64,000 nucleotides of DNA from Acidobacteriota bacterium (GTDB lineage: Bacteria; Acidobacteriota; Terriglobia; Bryobacterales; Bryobacteraceae): assembly GCA_017304135.1 (NCBI GenBank), contig JAFLBB010000010.1:26157-90156 (forward strand). Direction: 5' to 3'. The stretch's first letter is position 1; the number at the start of each line of letters is the position of its first letter. Positions 1 through 8,616 of the stretch are shown here, one piece after another. Under the pieces are notes generated by a model that had not been told where the DNA came from, made no database searches, and worked only from the letters and a program-made list of their open reading frames with translations. A program made the translations under genes and the position numbers.

Positions 1-12
1 GCGACAGTCACC

Positions 13-933
13 TTAGTAATACTTCTTCAGGTCCATGCCCGCGTAAAGCGAGGCGACCTGATCGCCGTAGCCGTTGAACATGAGCGTTTTGCGCTTGAAG
101 AACTCGCCCAGGCGGCGTTCGCTCGACTGGCTCCAGCGGGGGTGATCGACTTCGGGGTTCACATTGGAGTAGAAGCCATACTCGCGGCCGTTGATGATCT
201 TCCAGGAGCAGGCCGGTTCGGTTTCCACCAGCCGCACCTTGACGATCGACTTGATGCCCTTGAAGCCGTATTTCCACGGGATCACCATGCGCACCGGCGC
301 GCCGTTCTGTTTAGGCAAGGCCTCGCCGTACATGCCGTAGGTGAGCAGCGTAAGGGGGTGCATGGCTTCGTCCATGCGCAGGCCTTCGCGGTAGGGGAAC
401 TCGATGCCGGCCATCTCCGAGCGCAGCATGGTGTTGTCGTGGAGCGTCTCGAATGCGACATACTTCGCTTTGGCCGTGGGCTCGACGCTCTTGAGGAGGT
501 GGGAGAGCGAATAGCCGATCCAGGGCACGACCACCGACCAGGCCTCGACGCAACGCATGCGGTAGATGCGCTCTTCGAGCGGGGCCAGTTTCATGAGCGC
601 ATCGAGATCGAACTTGCGCGGCTTGGCGCAGTGGCCTTCGACGCTCACCACCCAGGGGCTGGTTTTGAGCTTGCCGGCGTTGCGCACTGGGTCGCCTTTG
701 CCCGTGCCGTATTCGTAGAAATTGTTGTAGGTGGTGACGTCTTCTCTCGCGTTCACCTTTTCGCCCTGCGTGACGAAGCCCTTGGTGACACCTTCCAGCT
801 TCTGCGCGCGGGCATCCACGGCGGCGAGCAGGAGCCCGCCGGTGGCGGCGGCGAGAAAGCGGCGGCGGTTGGCATACACCTCGCGCGGAGTGATCTGCGA
901 CCAACGATACTCGGGCGCTTGCCGAATCAACAT
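13..933 (-). CDS. msrP: MsrP, periplasmic methionine-sulfoxide reductase, catalytic subunit
   Basis: This is a molybdopterin oxidoreductase of the YedY/MsrP family, which repairs oxidised methionines in exported proteins. The 306-residue protein starts with a twin-arginine signal ([12 protein letters not shown], about residues 22-33), so it should be exported folded through Tat. The motif RMRCVEAW carries the cysteine that ligates molybdenum in this family, and full family length is present. The start is supported by GGAGGA six bases upstream. The usual membrane partner MsrQ is not visible; it could lie just before the window, because this gene reads off the left edge. Confidence is high. Confidence 0.93.
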   Translation of the reverse strand: MLIRQAPEYRWSQITPREVYANRRRFLAAATGGLLLAAVDARAQKLEGVTKGFVTQGEKVNAREDVTTYNNFYEYGTGKGDPVRNAGKLKTSPWVVSVEGHCAKPRKFDLDALMKLAPLEERIYRMRCVEAWSVVVPWIGYSLSHLLKSVEPTAKAKYVAFETLHDNTMLRSEMAGIEFPYREGLRMDEAMHPLTLLTYGMYGEALPKQNGAPVRMVIPWKYGFKGIKSIVKVRLVETEPACSWKIINGREYGFYSNVNPEVDHPRWSQSSERRLGEFFKRKTLMFNGYGDQVASLYAGMDLKKYY

Positions 934-1052
934 ACCCAGTCCTCCCAGAACAACATCATGTCATGAAGCCCGGCGGTTATTCCCGGGCCGAGTGGCGTTA
1001 TTTGTAGTGCCCTGTTTCGTGCGCGGCTGTGGGGCGCGGCGCACGGCAACGT

Positions 1053-1058
1053 TATAAT
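1053..1058 (+). promoter_or_regulatory. TATAAT -10 element of the S9 peptidase gene
   Basis: A perfect TATAAT ends 12 bases before the ATG at 1071. A transcript starting about seven bases after the hexamer would have a leader of only five or six nucleotides. No convincing -35 hexamer is seen. Inferred from sequence only. Confidence 0.5.
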
Positions 1059-1070
1059 GATGATCCTCCC

Positions 1071-3059
1071 ATGCCGAAGGTCACGCCATTCTTCTCTCTT
1101 GCCACCATTTTCGCGGTTTGCCTCTCCGCCGCGCCATTCACGGCGGGCGACCTCACGCGGCTGCGCTCGGTGGGGGCCGCCGTTTTTTCGCCTGATGGGC
1201 GGTTCATCGCTTACACGGTGGAGAACAACGACACGCCGGGCAAGCCGTATTCGCAGATCTGGCTGCACACGATCGCCACCAATACCTCTACGCCGCTCAC
1301 GACGGGAAAGGATTCGTCGTCCGAGCCGGTGTGGTCGCCCGATTCGACGCGGCTCGCTTACTCGGGCCGTCACAATGGGAAATCGGCGCTGATGGTGACG
1401 CCGGTGCCGGCGTTGTCGCCGAAGTTTTTGGCCGAGTTGGATGGCACGAACAATCCTCTCCCTTCGATGGGCAACCGCTTTACGTGGTCGCCTGACGGCC
1501 GCCGCATTGCGTTTGTCTCGGCGGTGCCGGGGCCGGAGACAGCCGAGGCCACGGGCGACCCTGTCGTCATCACGCGCTATCTGTATAAACCAGACGCGGA
1601 TGAGGGCAACACGCGTTTCAATGACAACAAGCGGCTGCACATTTTTCTCGTCGAGGCGGCGGGCGGGGCGGTGCGCGCACTGACGACGGGCAACCACTAT
1701 GAGCACTCGATCGACTGGTCGCCTGACGGCAGCGAGATCGCCTTCGTCTCCAACCGCGAGCCGAACGAGGACCAGTTCTTCAACTACGACCTGTTTGCGC
1801 TGCGGGTGGCCGATGGGAGCATGCGGCGGCTGACGGCGACGGAGAACATCGAATACCGGCCGCGCTGGTCGCCGGATGGGAAGAGCATCGTGCATCAGGG
1901 TTGCAAGCGCGGGCTCACGGATCTGGAGACGACGATGGAGGACACGCACACGTGGGTGATCAACGCCGACGGGAGCGGGCGGCGCGAGTTGGTTGCGCTG
2001 GACAACCGGCAGGGCGAACCGGTGTGGGCGCCCGAGGGGAACGCGGTTTACTTTACGGTGCGGGAGCGCGGCAACACGGCGCTGTATCGTGCGCCGTTGA
2101 GCGGCGGCGCGGCGGAGGCGGTGATCCGCAAGCCGGGCACAGTGGGGGCGTTTTCGGTGGGGCGCGGTGGGCGGCTTGCGTATGCGTTTTCGAGTCCCAG
2201 CGACACGGCGCAGCTGTTCCTGGATGACAAGCAGTTGACGAACCTGAACGCAGCGCTGATGAAGGAGCGCGAGGTGGCGCCGGTGGAGAGCTTCCGGTAC
2301 ATCAGCAACGACAATAAGTGGGAGGTGGAGGCGTTTCTGACGCGCCCGCTGGGCATGACGGCGAACTCGAAGCACCCGCTGATCGTGGTAATTCATGGCG
2401 GGCCGCACGGCATGCAAGGCCCGGCGTTTAACTTCCGCAATCAGGTGTATGCGAGCAAAGGTTGGGCGACGCTGATGGTGAACTACCGCGGCTCGATCGG
2501 CTACGGGCAGGCGTTCTCCGATGGCGTGTTCGGCGACCAGAACGGCAACGAGGCGCAGGATGTTCTCTACGGCGTGAGCGCGGCCATGCGGCGCAACCTG
2601 TGGATTGATCGCGACCGCATCGGCGTGGAGGGCGTCTCCTACGGCGGGCAGTTGAGCGCGTGGCTGATCACGCAGACGCGGCTGTTCAAGTCGTCGATTC
2701 CCACGGCGGCGATCATCAACTTAGTCAGCTACAACTACACCACTTACTACAACCAGTATGAGCAGATGACCTTCGGCGTCTTTCCGCACCAGGGCAATTT
2801 GATGGATACGCTATGGGAGCGCTCGGCGCTGAAGCACGTGGCCAAGGCGGCCACGCCGACGCTGCTCGTGCATGGGGAGAACGACAACGACGTGCCGGTG
2901 TCGGAGGCCGAGCAGTTCTACATCGCGCTGAAGGATGTGGGCGTGGAGACGGTGTTTGTGCGGTATCCGCGCGAGGGGCACGGGCTGAAGGAAGTGAAAC
3001 ACGTCATTGACTGGACGGAGCGCTCGATGCGCTGGCACGAGTCGCATTTTCCGAAATGA
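1071..3059 (+). CDS. Secreted S9-family prolyl oligopeptidase/acylaminoacyl-peptidase
   Basis: A 662-residue serine peptidase. It has a signal peptide, then WD40-like/TolB propeller repeats (repeated WSPDG and WSPDS blocks over about residues 30-380), then a C-terminal alpha/beta hydrolase domain. The catalytic triad is visible as Ser523 in GVSYGG, Asp605 in HGENDNDVP and His637 in EGHGL. I chose ATG 1071 rather than 1029 because the signal peptide starts there and a TATAAT lies between the two. It probably degrades oligopeptides in the periplasm. The stop is only nine bases from the end of the convergent kinase-fragment gene. Confidence 0.92.
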   Translation: MPKVTPFFSLATIFAVCLSAAPFTAGDLTRLRSVGAAVFSPDGRFIAYTVENNDTPGKPYSQIWLHTIATNTSTPLTTGKDSSSEPVWSPDSTRLAYSGRHNGKSALMVTPVPALSPKFLAELDGTNNPLPSMGNRFTWSPDGRRIAFVSAVPGPETAEATGDPVVITRYLYKPDADEGNTRFNDNKRLHIFLVEAAGGAVRALTTGNHYEHSIDWSPDGSEIAFVSNREPNEDQFFNYDLFALRVADGSMRRLTATENIEYRPRWSPDGKSIVHQGCKRGLTDLETTMEDTHTWVINADGSGRRELVALDNRQGEPVWAPEGNAVYFTVRERGNTALYRAPLSGGAAEAVIRKPGTVGAFSVGRGGRLAYAFSSPSDTAQLFLDDKQLTNLNAALMKEREVAPVESFRYISNDNKWEVEAFLTRPLGMTANSKHPLIVVIHGGPHGMQGPAFNFRNQVYASKGWATLMVNYRGSIGYGQAFSDGVFGDQNGNEAQDVLYGVSAAMRRNLWIDRDRIGVEGVSYGGQLSAWLITQTRLFKSSIPTAAIINLVSYNYTTYYNQYEQMTFGVFPHQGNLMDTLWERSALKHVAKAATPTLLVHGENDNDVPVSEAEQFYIALKDVGVETVFVRYPREGHGLKEVKHVIDWTERSMRWHESHFPK

Positions 3060-3068
3060 GCGGGGAGG

Positions 3069-3542
3069 TCAGCTGCCCAGCTTCCGTGCCGCTTCGCGCA
3101 CGCGTTCCATTTCCAGGCGGCTGATGCTGTTGGCTCTGCCTTCGCGTTCGAGGGCGGTGAGGATGGCGATGGCTTCCTGGTAGGCGGCGAGGGCGGGCTG
3201 TTTGTTGCCGGCCTTGACGAGCACGTCGCCCATGGCGCCGAAGGCCTCGGCCACTTCGCCGCGGGCGCCCGCATTCATCGGGTTTTCCTTGGAGAGCTTG
3301 ACGCGCACGGCAAGGGCCTTCTGGACGAGCCCCAGGGCGAGTTGCCATTTGCCTTCGAGCAGCAGGGCGCGGGCGGTGAAGATCTCGTTGGTGGCGAGCA
3401 GCGTGCGCGTGCGCACTTCGTTGGGGTCAAACCCGGCCAGGCGCGTGTAGCGCTCGCGGCCCTTCTGCAGCTCTTCCAGACCCTGCTTCACCTGGCCGGC
3501 CTGCACGAGGCCGTTGCCGTAGAACGAATAGTCCTGGGCCAC
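3069..3542 (-). pseudogene. C-terminal TPR part of the split Ser/Thr kinase
   Basis: This frame continues the tetratricopeptide region of the upstream kinase (for example VKQGLEELQKG and KQPALAAYQEAIAILTALE). Reading this frame backwards through 3543-3594 gives DEALLRKHPGNVQYQVAVAQ, which joins smoothly to the kinase frame's HSRRALE. The two pieces were therefore one protein of about 810 residues, broken by a one-base shift near 3588-3598. There is no good ribosome binding site before the nominal ATG at 3542. It could be a real frameshift, programmed slippage or a sequencing error. Confidence 0.7.
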
Positions 3543-5506
3543 GGCGACCTGGTATTGGACATTGCCGGGATGCTTGCGAAGGAGGGCCTCATCGATTCCA
3601 GGGCACGCCGTGAATGTTCGAGGCCGTCCTTGTAGTTTTTCTGGAAGAGGAGAATGCTCGACATGCGGTAGTGAGCCAGGGCGAGGCTGCGCTGGTCGCT
3701 TTCGTTGTCAGGATCGCGGCGGGCGATCTGCTGGTAAGCATCGAACGCTTTCTTGCGGTTTTCGAGTACGCCGTCCCACTGGGCCATGAGCGAGAAGCTA
3801 CCGCTGAGCGAGGTGTAGGTGGCCGCCAGCGAACGCCGCATGTCGATGTTCTCCGGGTCGGCTTCGAGCAGGGCGAGGCGAATGGCGAGGGCCTTGCGGT
3901 CATACTCGAGGGCGCCGGGGAAGTCGCCGACGGCGCGGAGGATGGAGCTCATGCGGAGGTAGGTGCGGGCGAGGTCGTCGCGCTGGGTGGGGCTGCTTTC
4001 GTCGAAGATGCTCTCGCGGATCTTTTCCGCCTTGCGGTAGCTGGCGAGGGCGGCGGCGGTGTCGCCGAGGTTGGCTGAAGAGGGCCGGCCCTGCACATCG
4101 CCGATCTTCTCGTACGCCGCGGCGAGTTCTTCTTGCAGTTGCGCGTCGCCGGAGCTTTCACTGGCCAGGCGGTCGAGGTAACCGATGGCGTTGCGCACCA
4201 TGCGGGCGCGGACGCTGGTGGAGCTGGGCAACTGGGCCACGGCGTCGTCCATGTCGAAGATGAAGCTGTTGGCGAGCTTGCGCACGTCGCTAAAGAGGCG
4301 CTGGGAACGCTCATAATTCTCGCGTGCGAGGCGGGCCTGCCAGATGGTCATGCCGAGGCCGGCGAGCAGCGAGAGTGTGACGGCGGTGACGGCGAGCACG
4401 AGCGCACGGTGGCGGCGGACGAACTTCTTCACGCGATAGGTGGCCGTGGTGGGGTGGGCCGAGATGGGGAGCGATTCGCGGTGGCGGCGGAGGTCCTCGG
4501 CGAGCGCATCGACGGAGGGATAGCGCAGCGCGGTTTCGAACTCCATGGCCTTGAGGGCGATGTTGTCGAGGTCGCCCTTAAGGTCGTCCTTGGCGGTGAC
4601 CTCGCTGGGCAGGGGCGGCGTTTTCAGCGAGAGCAGGGTGAGGATTTGCGGCGGCGACTGGCCGGTGAGATCGAAGGGCTGCTGGCCGGTGAGCAGGAAA
4701 TACATCAGGCGGCCGAGCGAGTAGGCGTCACTGGAGGGCGAGAGCGGTTCGCCGCGCAACTGTTCGGGGCTGGCCCAGGCGGGGGTGAGCGCTTCAAGCG
4801 TCATTTCACCGGCGCTGGAGGATTCGGGATCGATTAGCCGGGCGATGCCGAAATCGAGCAGCTTCGGCTGGCCCTCGGCATTCACCAGGATGTTGTGCGG
4901 CTTGAGGTCGCCGTGGACGATGAGGTTGCGATGGGCGAAGGCGACGGCCGAGCAGATGGCCTCGAAGAGGCGCAGGCGTTCCTGCAACGACGGGCTCTTG
5001 GTCCGGACGTACTCGTCGAGCGGAATGCCGTCGACGAATTCGGTGACCAGGAAGGGGACGCCGTCGCCGGCGATGCCGCCGTCGATGAGGCGCGTGATGT
5101 TGGGATGGGATAGGCGGGCCAGGATCTGCCGCTCCATGCGGAAGCGGCGGTGGACGTATTCATTGAGGACGCTGACGCGGATGAGCTTCAAGGCCACGCG
5201 CATGGTGAAGCCATCGACCTCGCGCGAGGCCAGATAAACGGCGCCCATGCCGCCCTGGCCGAGCATGCGCTCGAGGCGGTAGGGGCCGATCTGCTCGCCC
5301 ACGCGCGGATCGGGCAGGGCCTTCATCTGCTGGGAATTCAGGAACGCGCCGGCTTCGGTGTAGGAGGCCAGCAGCGAGTCGACCTCGTGGCGCAGGCTCA
5401 TCTCCGTGCCGCAGGCTTCGCTGAGGTACACGTCGCGCTCCGGCGCGGGCACGTCGAGCGCGCCTGCGAGGATCGATTTCACGCGTTGCCAGCGGTCCGG
5501 CGTCAT
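3488..5506 (-). CDS. Membrane Ser/Thr protein kinase with TPR sensor region (frameshifted at 3' end)
   Basis: A Hanks-type kinase of the PknB-like bacterial group. The N-terminus MTPDRWQRVKSIL is typical of acidobacterial sigma-linked kinases. The kinase domain (about residues 75-345) shows the glycine loop LGQGGMGAVYLA, the catalytic loop HGDLKPHNIL and DFGIAR. A single membrane helix follows at about 370-390, then TPR repeats. The last roughly 35 residues of this frame look unlike protein; coding continues in another frame to 3069. The gene lies 29 bases after the ECF sigma gene on the same strand, so the two are probably co-transcribed and functionally linked. Confidence 0.88.
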   Translation of the reverse strand: MTPDRWQRVKSILAGALDVPAPERDVYLSEACGTEMSLRHEVDSLLASYTEAGAFLNSQQMKALPDPRVGEQIGPYRLERMLGQGGMGAVYLASREVDGFTMRVALKLIRVSVLNEYVHRRFRMERQILARLSHPNITRLIDGGIAGDGVPFLVTEFVDGIPLDEYVRTKSPSLQERLRLFEAICSAVAFAHRNLIVHGDLKPHNILVNAEGQPKLLDFGIARLIDPESSSAGEMTLEALTPAWASPEQLRGEPLSPSSDAYSLGRLMYFLLTGQQPFDLTGQSPPQILTLLSLKTPPLPSEVTAKDDLKGDLDNIALKAMEFETALRYPSVDALAEDLRRHRESLPISAHPTTATYRVKKFVRRHRALVLAVTAVTLSLLAGLGMTIWQARLARENYERSQRLFSDVRKLANSFIFDMDDAVAQLPSSTSVRARMVRNAIGYLDRLASESSGDAQLQEELAAAYEKIGDVQGRPSSANLGDTAAALASYRKAEKIRESIFDESSPTQRDDLARTYLRMSSILRAVGDFPGALEYDRKALAIRLALLEADPENIDMRRSLAATYTSLSGSFSLMAQWDGVLENRKKAFDAYQQIARRDPDNESDQRSLALAHYRMSSILLFQKNYKDGLEHSRRALESMRPSFASIPAMSNTRSPWPRTIRSTATASCRPAR

Positions 5507-5535
5507 CCCTGCCCCGACACAACCCGCCTGCCGTG

Positions 5536-6111
5536 TCAGCCCTCCCCTTCCGCCTTGCGTGAGATTTCACGGAACAGCCAGGCGCGGGCGGCCGCCCATT
5601 CGCGCTTGACGGTGGCCGGCGAGACACCGACCACTTCGGCGGTCTCCTCAATGGACAAGCCGGTGAAGAAGCGCAGTTCGACGATGCGCGCCTGCTGCTC
5701 GTCGAGTTCGCCGAGGCGGGTGAGCGCATCGTGCAGGGCGAGGATTTCCACATCGCGCTTTTCGGGCACGCCGATGGCTTCGTCGAGCGAGAGCACGCCG
5801 ACACCGCCGCCGCGCTTTTCGGCCTTATGGGCGCGGGCGTGATCGACCAGGATGCGGCGGATCATCTGGGCGGCGATGCCGAAGAAGTGGGCGCGGTTCT
5901 GCCAGACGACATTTTTCTGGTCGACGAGCTTGAGATACGCCTCGTTGACGAGGGCGGTGCTTTGCAGGGTGTGGTCCTGCCGTTCGCGGCGCATGTAGCT
6001 GGCCGCCAGGCGGCGCAGTTCGTCGTAGACCACGGGGGTCAACTGGTCCAGCGCGTTCTGGTCGCCCCCGCTCCAGTTGCGCAGGAGCACTGTTACATCG
6101 GGTGTGTCCAT
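5536..6111 (-). CDS. ECF sigma factor, kinase-associated type
   Basis: A 191-residue extracytoplasmic-function sigma factor. Region 2 is seen as [19 protein letters not shown] through [20 protein letters not shown], and region 4 as [16 protein letters not shown] plus the helix-turn-helix [20 protein letters not shown]. This matches the sigma type commonly found beside Ser/Thr kinases in Acidobacteriota and Planctomycetota. No anti-sigma gene is adjacent, so phosphorylation by the downstream kinase is the likely input (inference from known relatives). ATG 6111 is preferred over 6138 because a purine-rich stretch (AAGAGACGGAAG) precedes it and homology begins at MDTP. Confidence 0.88.
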   Translation of the reverse strand: MDTPDVTVLLRNWSGGDQNALDQLTPVVYDELRRLAASYMRRERQDHTLQSTALVNEAYLKLVDQKNVVWQNRAHFFGIAAQMIRRILVDHARAHKAEKRGGGVGVLSLDEAIGVPEKRDVEILALHDALTRLGELDEQQARIVELRFFTGLSIEETAEVVGVSPATVKREWAAARAWLFREISRKAEGEG

Positions 6112-6621
6112 CTTCCGTCTCTTCTTTTCCAGGAGCATTGTTGATCCGGTTCCTCTTGTGATCCACGCGTAATTTGGTGGAGAGAAATCGAACCGAACAT
6201 CGCTTTGCCCAACCTTGGGAGGCGAATGCCTCGTTTGCGCCGCCGTGTCGCCGGCCCAGGCTGACGTTACGGCGTCCCTTCCCTATTCTACTGGCTTCGG
6301 GACTGTGCTTCAGGTTACACCGGCAGGTTACGCCGAGGAAGAACAGAGCCTGTCGCCGGACCGGGTCCGGCCGCTCCCTGGTGGTGCGGAAGCGGGAGGA
6401 TCGGACCATGCTACTCGATCCGCGGGCCAAAGCGTATCGACGAAATTCCTCCAGCGGAAGTTCCGCCGCCGCGGCGCGGGTGACGGCACGGAGCAAACGT
6501 TATGGCCAAACGCGTCCCCAGGGGACGATGGCCGGAGTTCTCGACAAGGTGGCTGAGGCGATCGCATAGACCCTCAGCGCTGCGTCGAGGCGGGCGGGCT
6601 GCCCCTCCTGGCGGCTCGCCC
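6112..6621. other. Intergenic region without a recognisable gene
   Basis: About 500 bases between the divergent-side ECF gene and the small membrane-protein gene. The frames open here have arginine/proline-rich, low-quality translations and no ribosome binding sites. It should hold the promoter of the sigma-kinase pair and the 3' end of the membrane-protein transcript. I see no convincing -35/-10 pair, repeat or RNA gene. Confidence 0.5.
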
Positions 6622-6969
6622 TTACCTCACCCGCAACGTGTAATAGAGCAGGTAGAGGGCGAGGAAGCCGGCGTAGAGGCAGCCTTCGCCGGGGTTGGTG
6701 CGGATGACGGCCCAGAGGACAGCGGCGATGGCCAGGACGACGGCGGCGGCTGTGGCGTGGAGCAGCCCCTTACCGCCGAAGCCGGCCACGGTGACCAGCA
6801 TGGCGAGCAGCAGCGCCGGAATACCGATGGTGAGTGCGGCCTTGGCCACGTCCTCGCTGCCTGAGCCGCTGCGGAAGCCTTCAAAGCCCTTGCCGACGAC
6901 GAGGATGAGGGCGAAGAGAGCGAGTCCGAGCGCGCACCCGATGCCGAGGAGCCAGCGGAGGAGGGTCAT
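6622..6969 (-). CDS. Small integral membrane protein, unknown function
   Basis: A 115-residue hydrophobic protein starting MTLLRWLLGIGCALG. Four membrane segments are apparent, roughly at residues 3-24, 43-63, 67-85 and 93-110, with a glycine/serine-rich loop between the first two. No family is recognised. ATG 6969 is chosen because the upstream extension is hydrophilic and overlaps the toxin-antitoxin promoter region. The ribosome binding site is weak. It diverges from the FitAB pair. Confidence 0.6.
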   Translation of the reverse strand: MTLLRWLLGIGCALGLALFALILVVGKGFEGFRSGSGSEDVAKAALTIGIPALLLAMLVTVAGFGGKGLLHATAAAVVLAIAAVLWAVIRTNPGEGCLYAGFLALYLLYYTLRVR

Positions 6970-6997
6970 CCAGAAGTATGCTAGCGCACCGGGCAAA

Positions 6998-7016
6998 GTG
7001 CAATCATTGATTGCAC
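6998..7016. promoter_or_regulatory. Palindromic operator of the FitAB/VapBC pair
   Basis: GTGCAATCATTGATTGCAC is a perfect 9+1+9 inverted repeat ending 16 bases before the antitoxin ATG. FitA-type ribbon-helix-helix antitoxins bind inverted repeats; the half-site TGCAATCA closely resembles the TGCTATCA half-site that I recall for Neisseria FitAB, although that site has a much longer spacer. Its position just upstream of TACCAT (7021-7026), a plausible -10, fits autorepression. Confidence 0.65.
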
Positions 7017-7032
7017 CGGTTACCATAAAACT

Positions 7033-7281
7033 ATGGCAAGCATCACCATCCGGCGCTTGGACGACGCCACGAAGGAGCGCCTGCGGGCACAGGCCGCGCG
7101 CCACGGCCGTTCGATGGAAGAGGAGGCACGTGCGATTCTCACTGTGGCGGTGTCCACCCCCGGGCCTTCCTGCGAGAACCTCGCCGAACTCATTCGAAGA
7201 CGATTTGAGCCGCTGGGCGGGGTAGAGTTGGAGATCCCGCCCCGGTCGCCTGCTCGCCCAGCGCCTGATTTCACGGCATGA
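7033..7281 (+). CDS. FitA/VapB-family antitoxin
   Basis: An 82-residue antitoxin. The N-terminal ribbon-helix-helix DNA-binding fold is seen as MASITIRRLDDATKERL followed by RAQAARHGRSMEEEARAIL. The C-terminal tail (LAELIRRRFEPLGG) would wrap the toxin. Its stop overlaps the toxin start by four bases (ATGA), giving tight translational coupling. No Shine-Dalgarno sequence precedes the ATG and a possible -10 lies six bases upstream, so the mRNA may be leaderless. It is expected to repress its own operon through the palindrome at 6998-7016. Confidence 0.88.
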   Translation: MASITIRRLDDATKERLRAQAARHGRSMEEEARAILTVAVSTPGPSCENLAELIRRRFEPLGGVELEIPPRSPARPAPDFTA

Positions 7282-7700
7282 TCATCCTCGACACGAATGT
7301 GTTGTCGGAGGCGCTTCGGCCGGTTCCGAGTGAACAGGTGCTGCGATGGATGGGGAAAGTGCCTGCCGCGAGTTTCTACACGACGGCCATCACTCAGGCC
7401 GAGATTTTCGCCGGTCTTGCGATGATGCCGGAAGGCGCTCGCAAGGCTTCCCTCATCACGGCGGCAACTGCACTGCTTGAGATCGACCTCGGCTCGCGCG
7501 TCCTGCCATTCGACTCCGACGCGGCGCGTCTCTATCCTGAGATTGCCGTGACCCGTTCACGAATGGGGCGGCCCAGCAGCAGCTTTGATCTCCAGATTGC
7601 CGCCATTGCGCGCTCCCGGGGTGCGGCGCTAGCGACGAGGAATACAGGGGATTTCGAACACTGCGGCATTGAAGTGGTGAACCCCTGGGTGGATGGGTGA
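7278..7700 (+). CDS. PIN-domain ribonuclease toxin, FitB/VapC family
   Basis: A 140-residue PIN-domain toxin that should cleave RNA using Mg2+. Conserved acidic residues are visible as Asp5 in ILDTNVLSE, Glu43 in TQAEIFAGL and the acidic/polar cluster SSSFDLQIAAIARSRG, followed by LATRNTGDFEHCG, the usual PIN C-terminal block. It forms an operon with the upstream antitoxin. The target RNA cannot be read from sequence. Confidence 0.92.
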   Translation: MIILDTNVLSEALRPVPSEQVLRWMGKVPAASFYTTAITQAEIFAGLAMMPEGARKASLITAATALLEIDLGSRVLPFDSDAARLYPEIAVTRSRMGRPSSSFDLQIAAIARSRGAALATRNTGDFEHCGIEVVNPWVDG

Positions 7701-7751
7701 TCGGGCGGCAGCCGGCGACGCCGTCGATCCCCAGGCCCCGGCCTCATCCGC

Positions 7752-7757
7752 TATAAT
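7752..7757 (+). promoter_or_regulatory. TATAAT -10 of the yceD-rpmF-plsX run
   Basis: A perfect TATAAT lies 65 bases before the ATG of the DUF177 gene. It is the only consensus hexamer in the gap after the toxin gene and probably starts the housekeeping transcript. The -35 region is not recognisable. Confidence 0.45.
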
Positions 7758-7822
7758 AGAGTTTTGCCGCCATCCGCAAGGCCGTAGTTGTGTGCCTGCG
7801 CGGACAGCCCACCGGATCCACC

Positions 7823-8359
7823 ATGTTCTTTAGCGTCAAGGAGTTGGAACTCGAACCGATTGCGTTCGATCTCCAATTGGCGGCGGGCACGATCGACCTC
7901 AAGCCGGGAGATGTGCTGCAATCGCAGCCGTTGCGGGTGACCGGCGAAGCCGAATATAGGGAAGCCCTGGAGCAGATCCGGTTGCGCGGTGAGTTGGCGG
8001 GCGAAGTGGAATGTGCCTGTGATCGCTGCCTGGAGCGCTTTGGCGTCCCGGTGAACTGCAAGTTCGACCTGGTGTACGAACCAGCGGAGCGGGCTCCCGA
8101 TCAGCCCGAAGTGAACCTCTCAGAGGACGACGTCGAGGTTGGGTTTTATGAAAACGGCGGGTTGGAACTCGCCGACGCGGTGCGCGAGCAGATTCTGTTG
8201 CTGATGCCCATGCAACGGCTTTGCCGCGACACCTGCCAGGGCATGTGCCCGGTGTGCGGTGTGAACCGCAACGAGCAGCAGTGCCAGTGCAGCGAACCGC
8301 GCACCGAAGAACGCTGGGCCGCCCTGCGGGACTACCATCCCAGCCGGGCGCAAAAATGA
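7823..8359 (+). CDS. yceD: DUF177 (YceD-family) protein
   Basis: A 178-residue DUF177 protein. The family is linked to large-ribosomal-subunit/23S rRNA biogenesis and nearly always precedes rpmF, as here. Two cysteine blocks are visible: CACDRCLERF in the middle and a C-terminal set (CRDTC, CPVCG, CQC) that looks metal-binding. ATG 7823 (MFFSVKELELEP) is preferred to an upstream GTG because conservation starts there, though the ribosome binding site is weak. Confidence 0.85.
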   Translation: MFFSVKELELEPIAFDLQLAAGTIDLKPGDVLQSQPLRVTGEAEYREALEQIRLRGELAGEVECACDRCLERFGVPVNCKFDLVYEPAERAPDQPEVNLSEDDVEVGFYENGGLELADAVREQILLLMPMQRLCRDTCQGMCPVCGVNRNEQQCQCSEPRTEERWAALRDYHPSRAQK

Positions 8360-8418
8360 ACGCACCGCCGGCTCCGGCCGTGCAATAATAAGGACTTTGA
8401 TCTCAATCAGGTAGCACC

Positions 8419-8598
8419 ATGCCGAATCCAAAACGACGCCACTCCAAGCGCCGCACCTCCACCCGCCGCGCTCACGATTTTCTGAAGAAGCCCGCTATTG
8501 CCGAGTGCCCCGAGTGTCACCAGGCAATGGTGCCTCACCGTGCCTGTCCGCATTGCGGCAAGTACAAGACCCGCGAAGTGATCGAAGTCCAGGAATAG
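8419..8598 (+). CDS. rpmF: Ribosomal protein bL32
   Basis: A 59-residue protein beginning MPNPKRRHSKRRTSTRRAH, the conserved bL32 N-terminus. It carries the zinc-binding pairs CPECH and CPHCG, so it is the C+ (zinc) form. It sits between the DUF177 gene and plsX, the classical bacterial order, and ends 18 bases before plsX. Confidence 0.97.
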   Translation: MPNPKRRHSKRRTSTRRAHDFLKKPAIAECPECHQAMVPHRACPHCGKYKTREVIEVQE

Positions 8599-8616
8599 CC
8601 GGCTACGGCTACCCCC

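Noticed and set aside
6174..6569. 131-codon plus-strand open frame in the 6.1-6.6 kb gap
   Set aside because: No ribosome binding site and arginine/proline-rich composition without homology; treated as non-coding.
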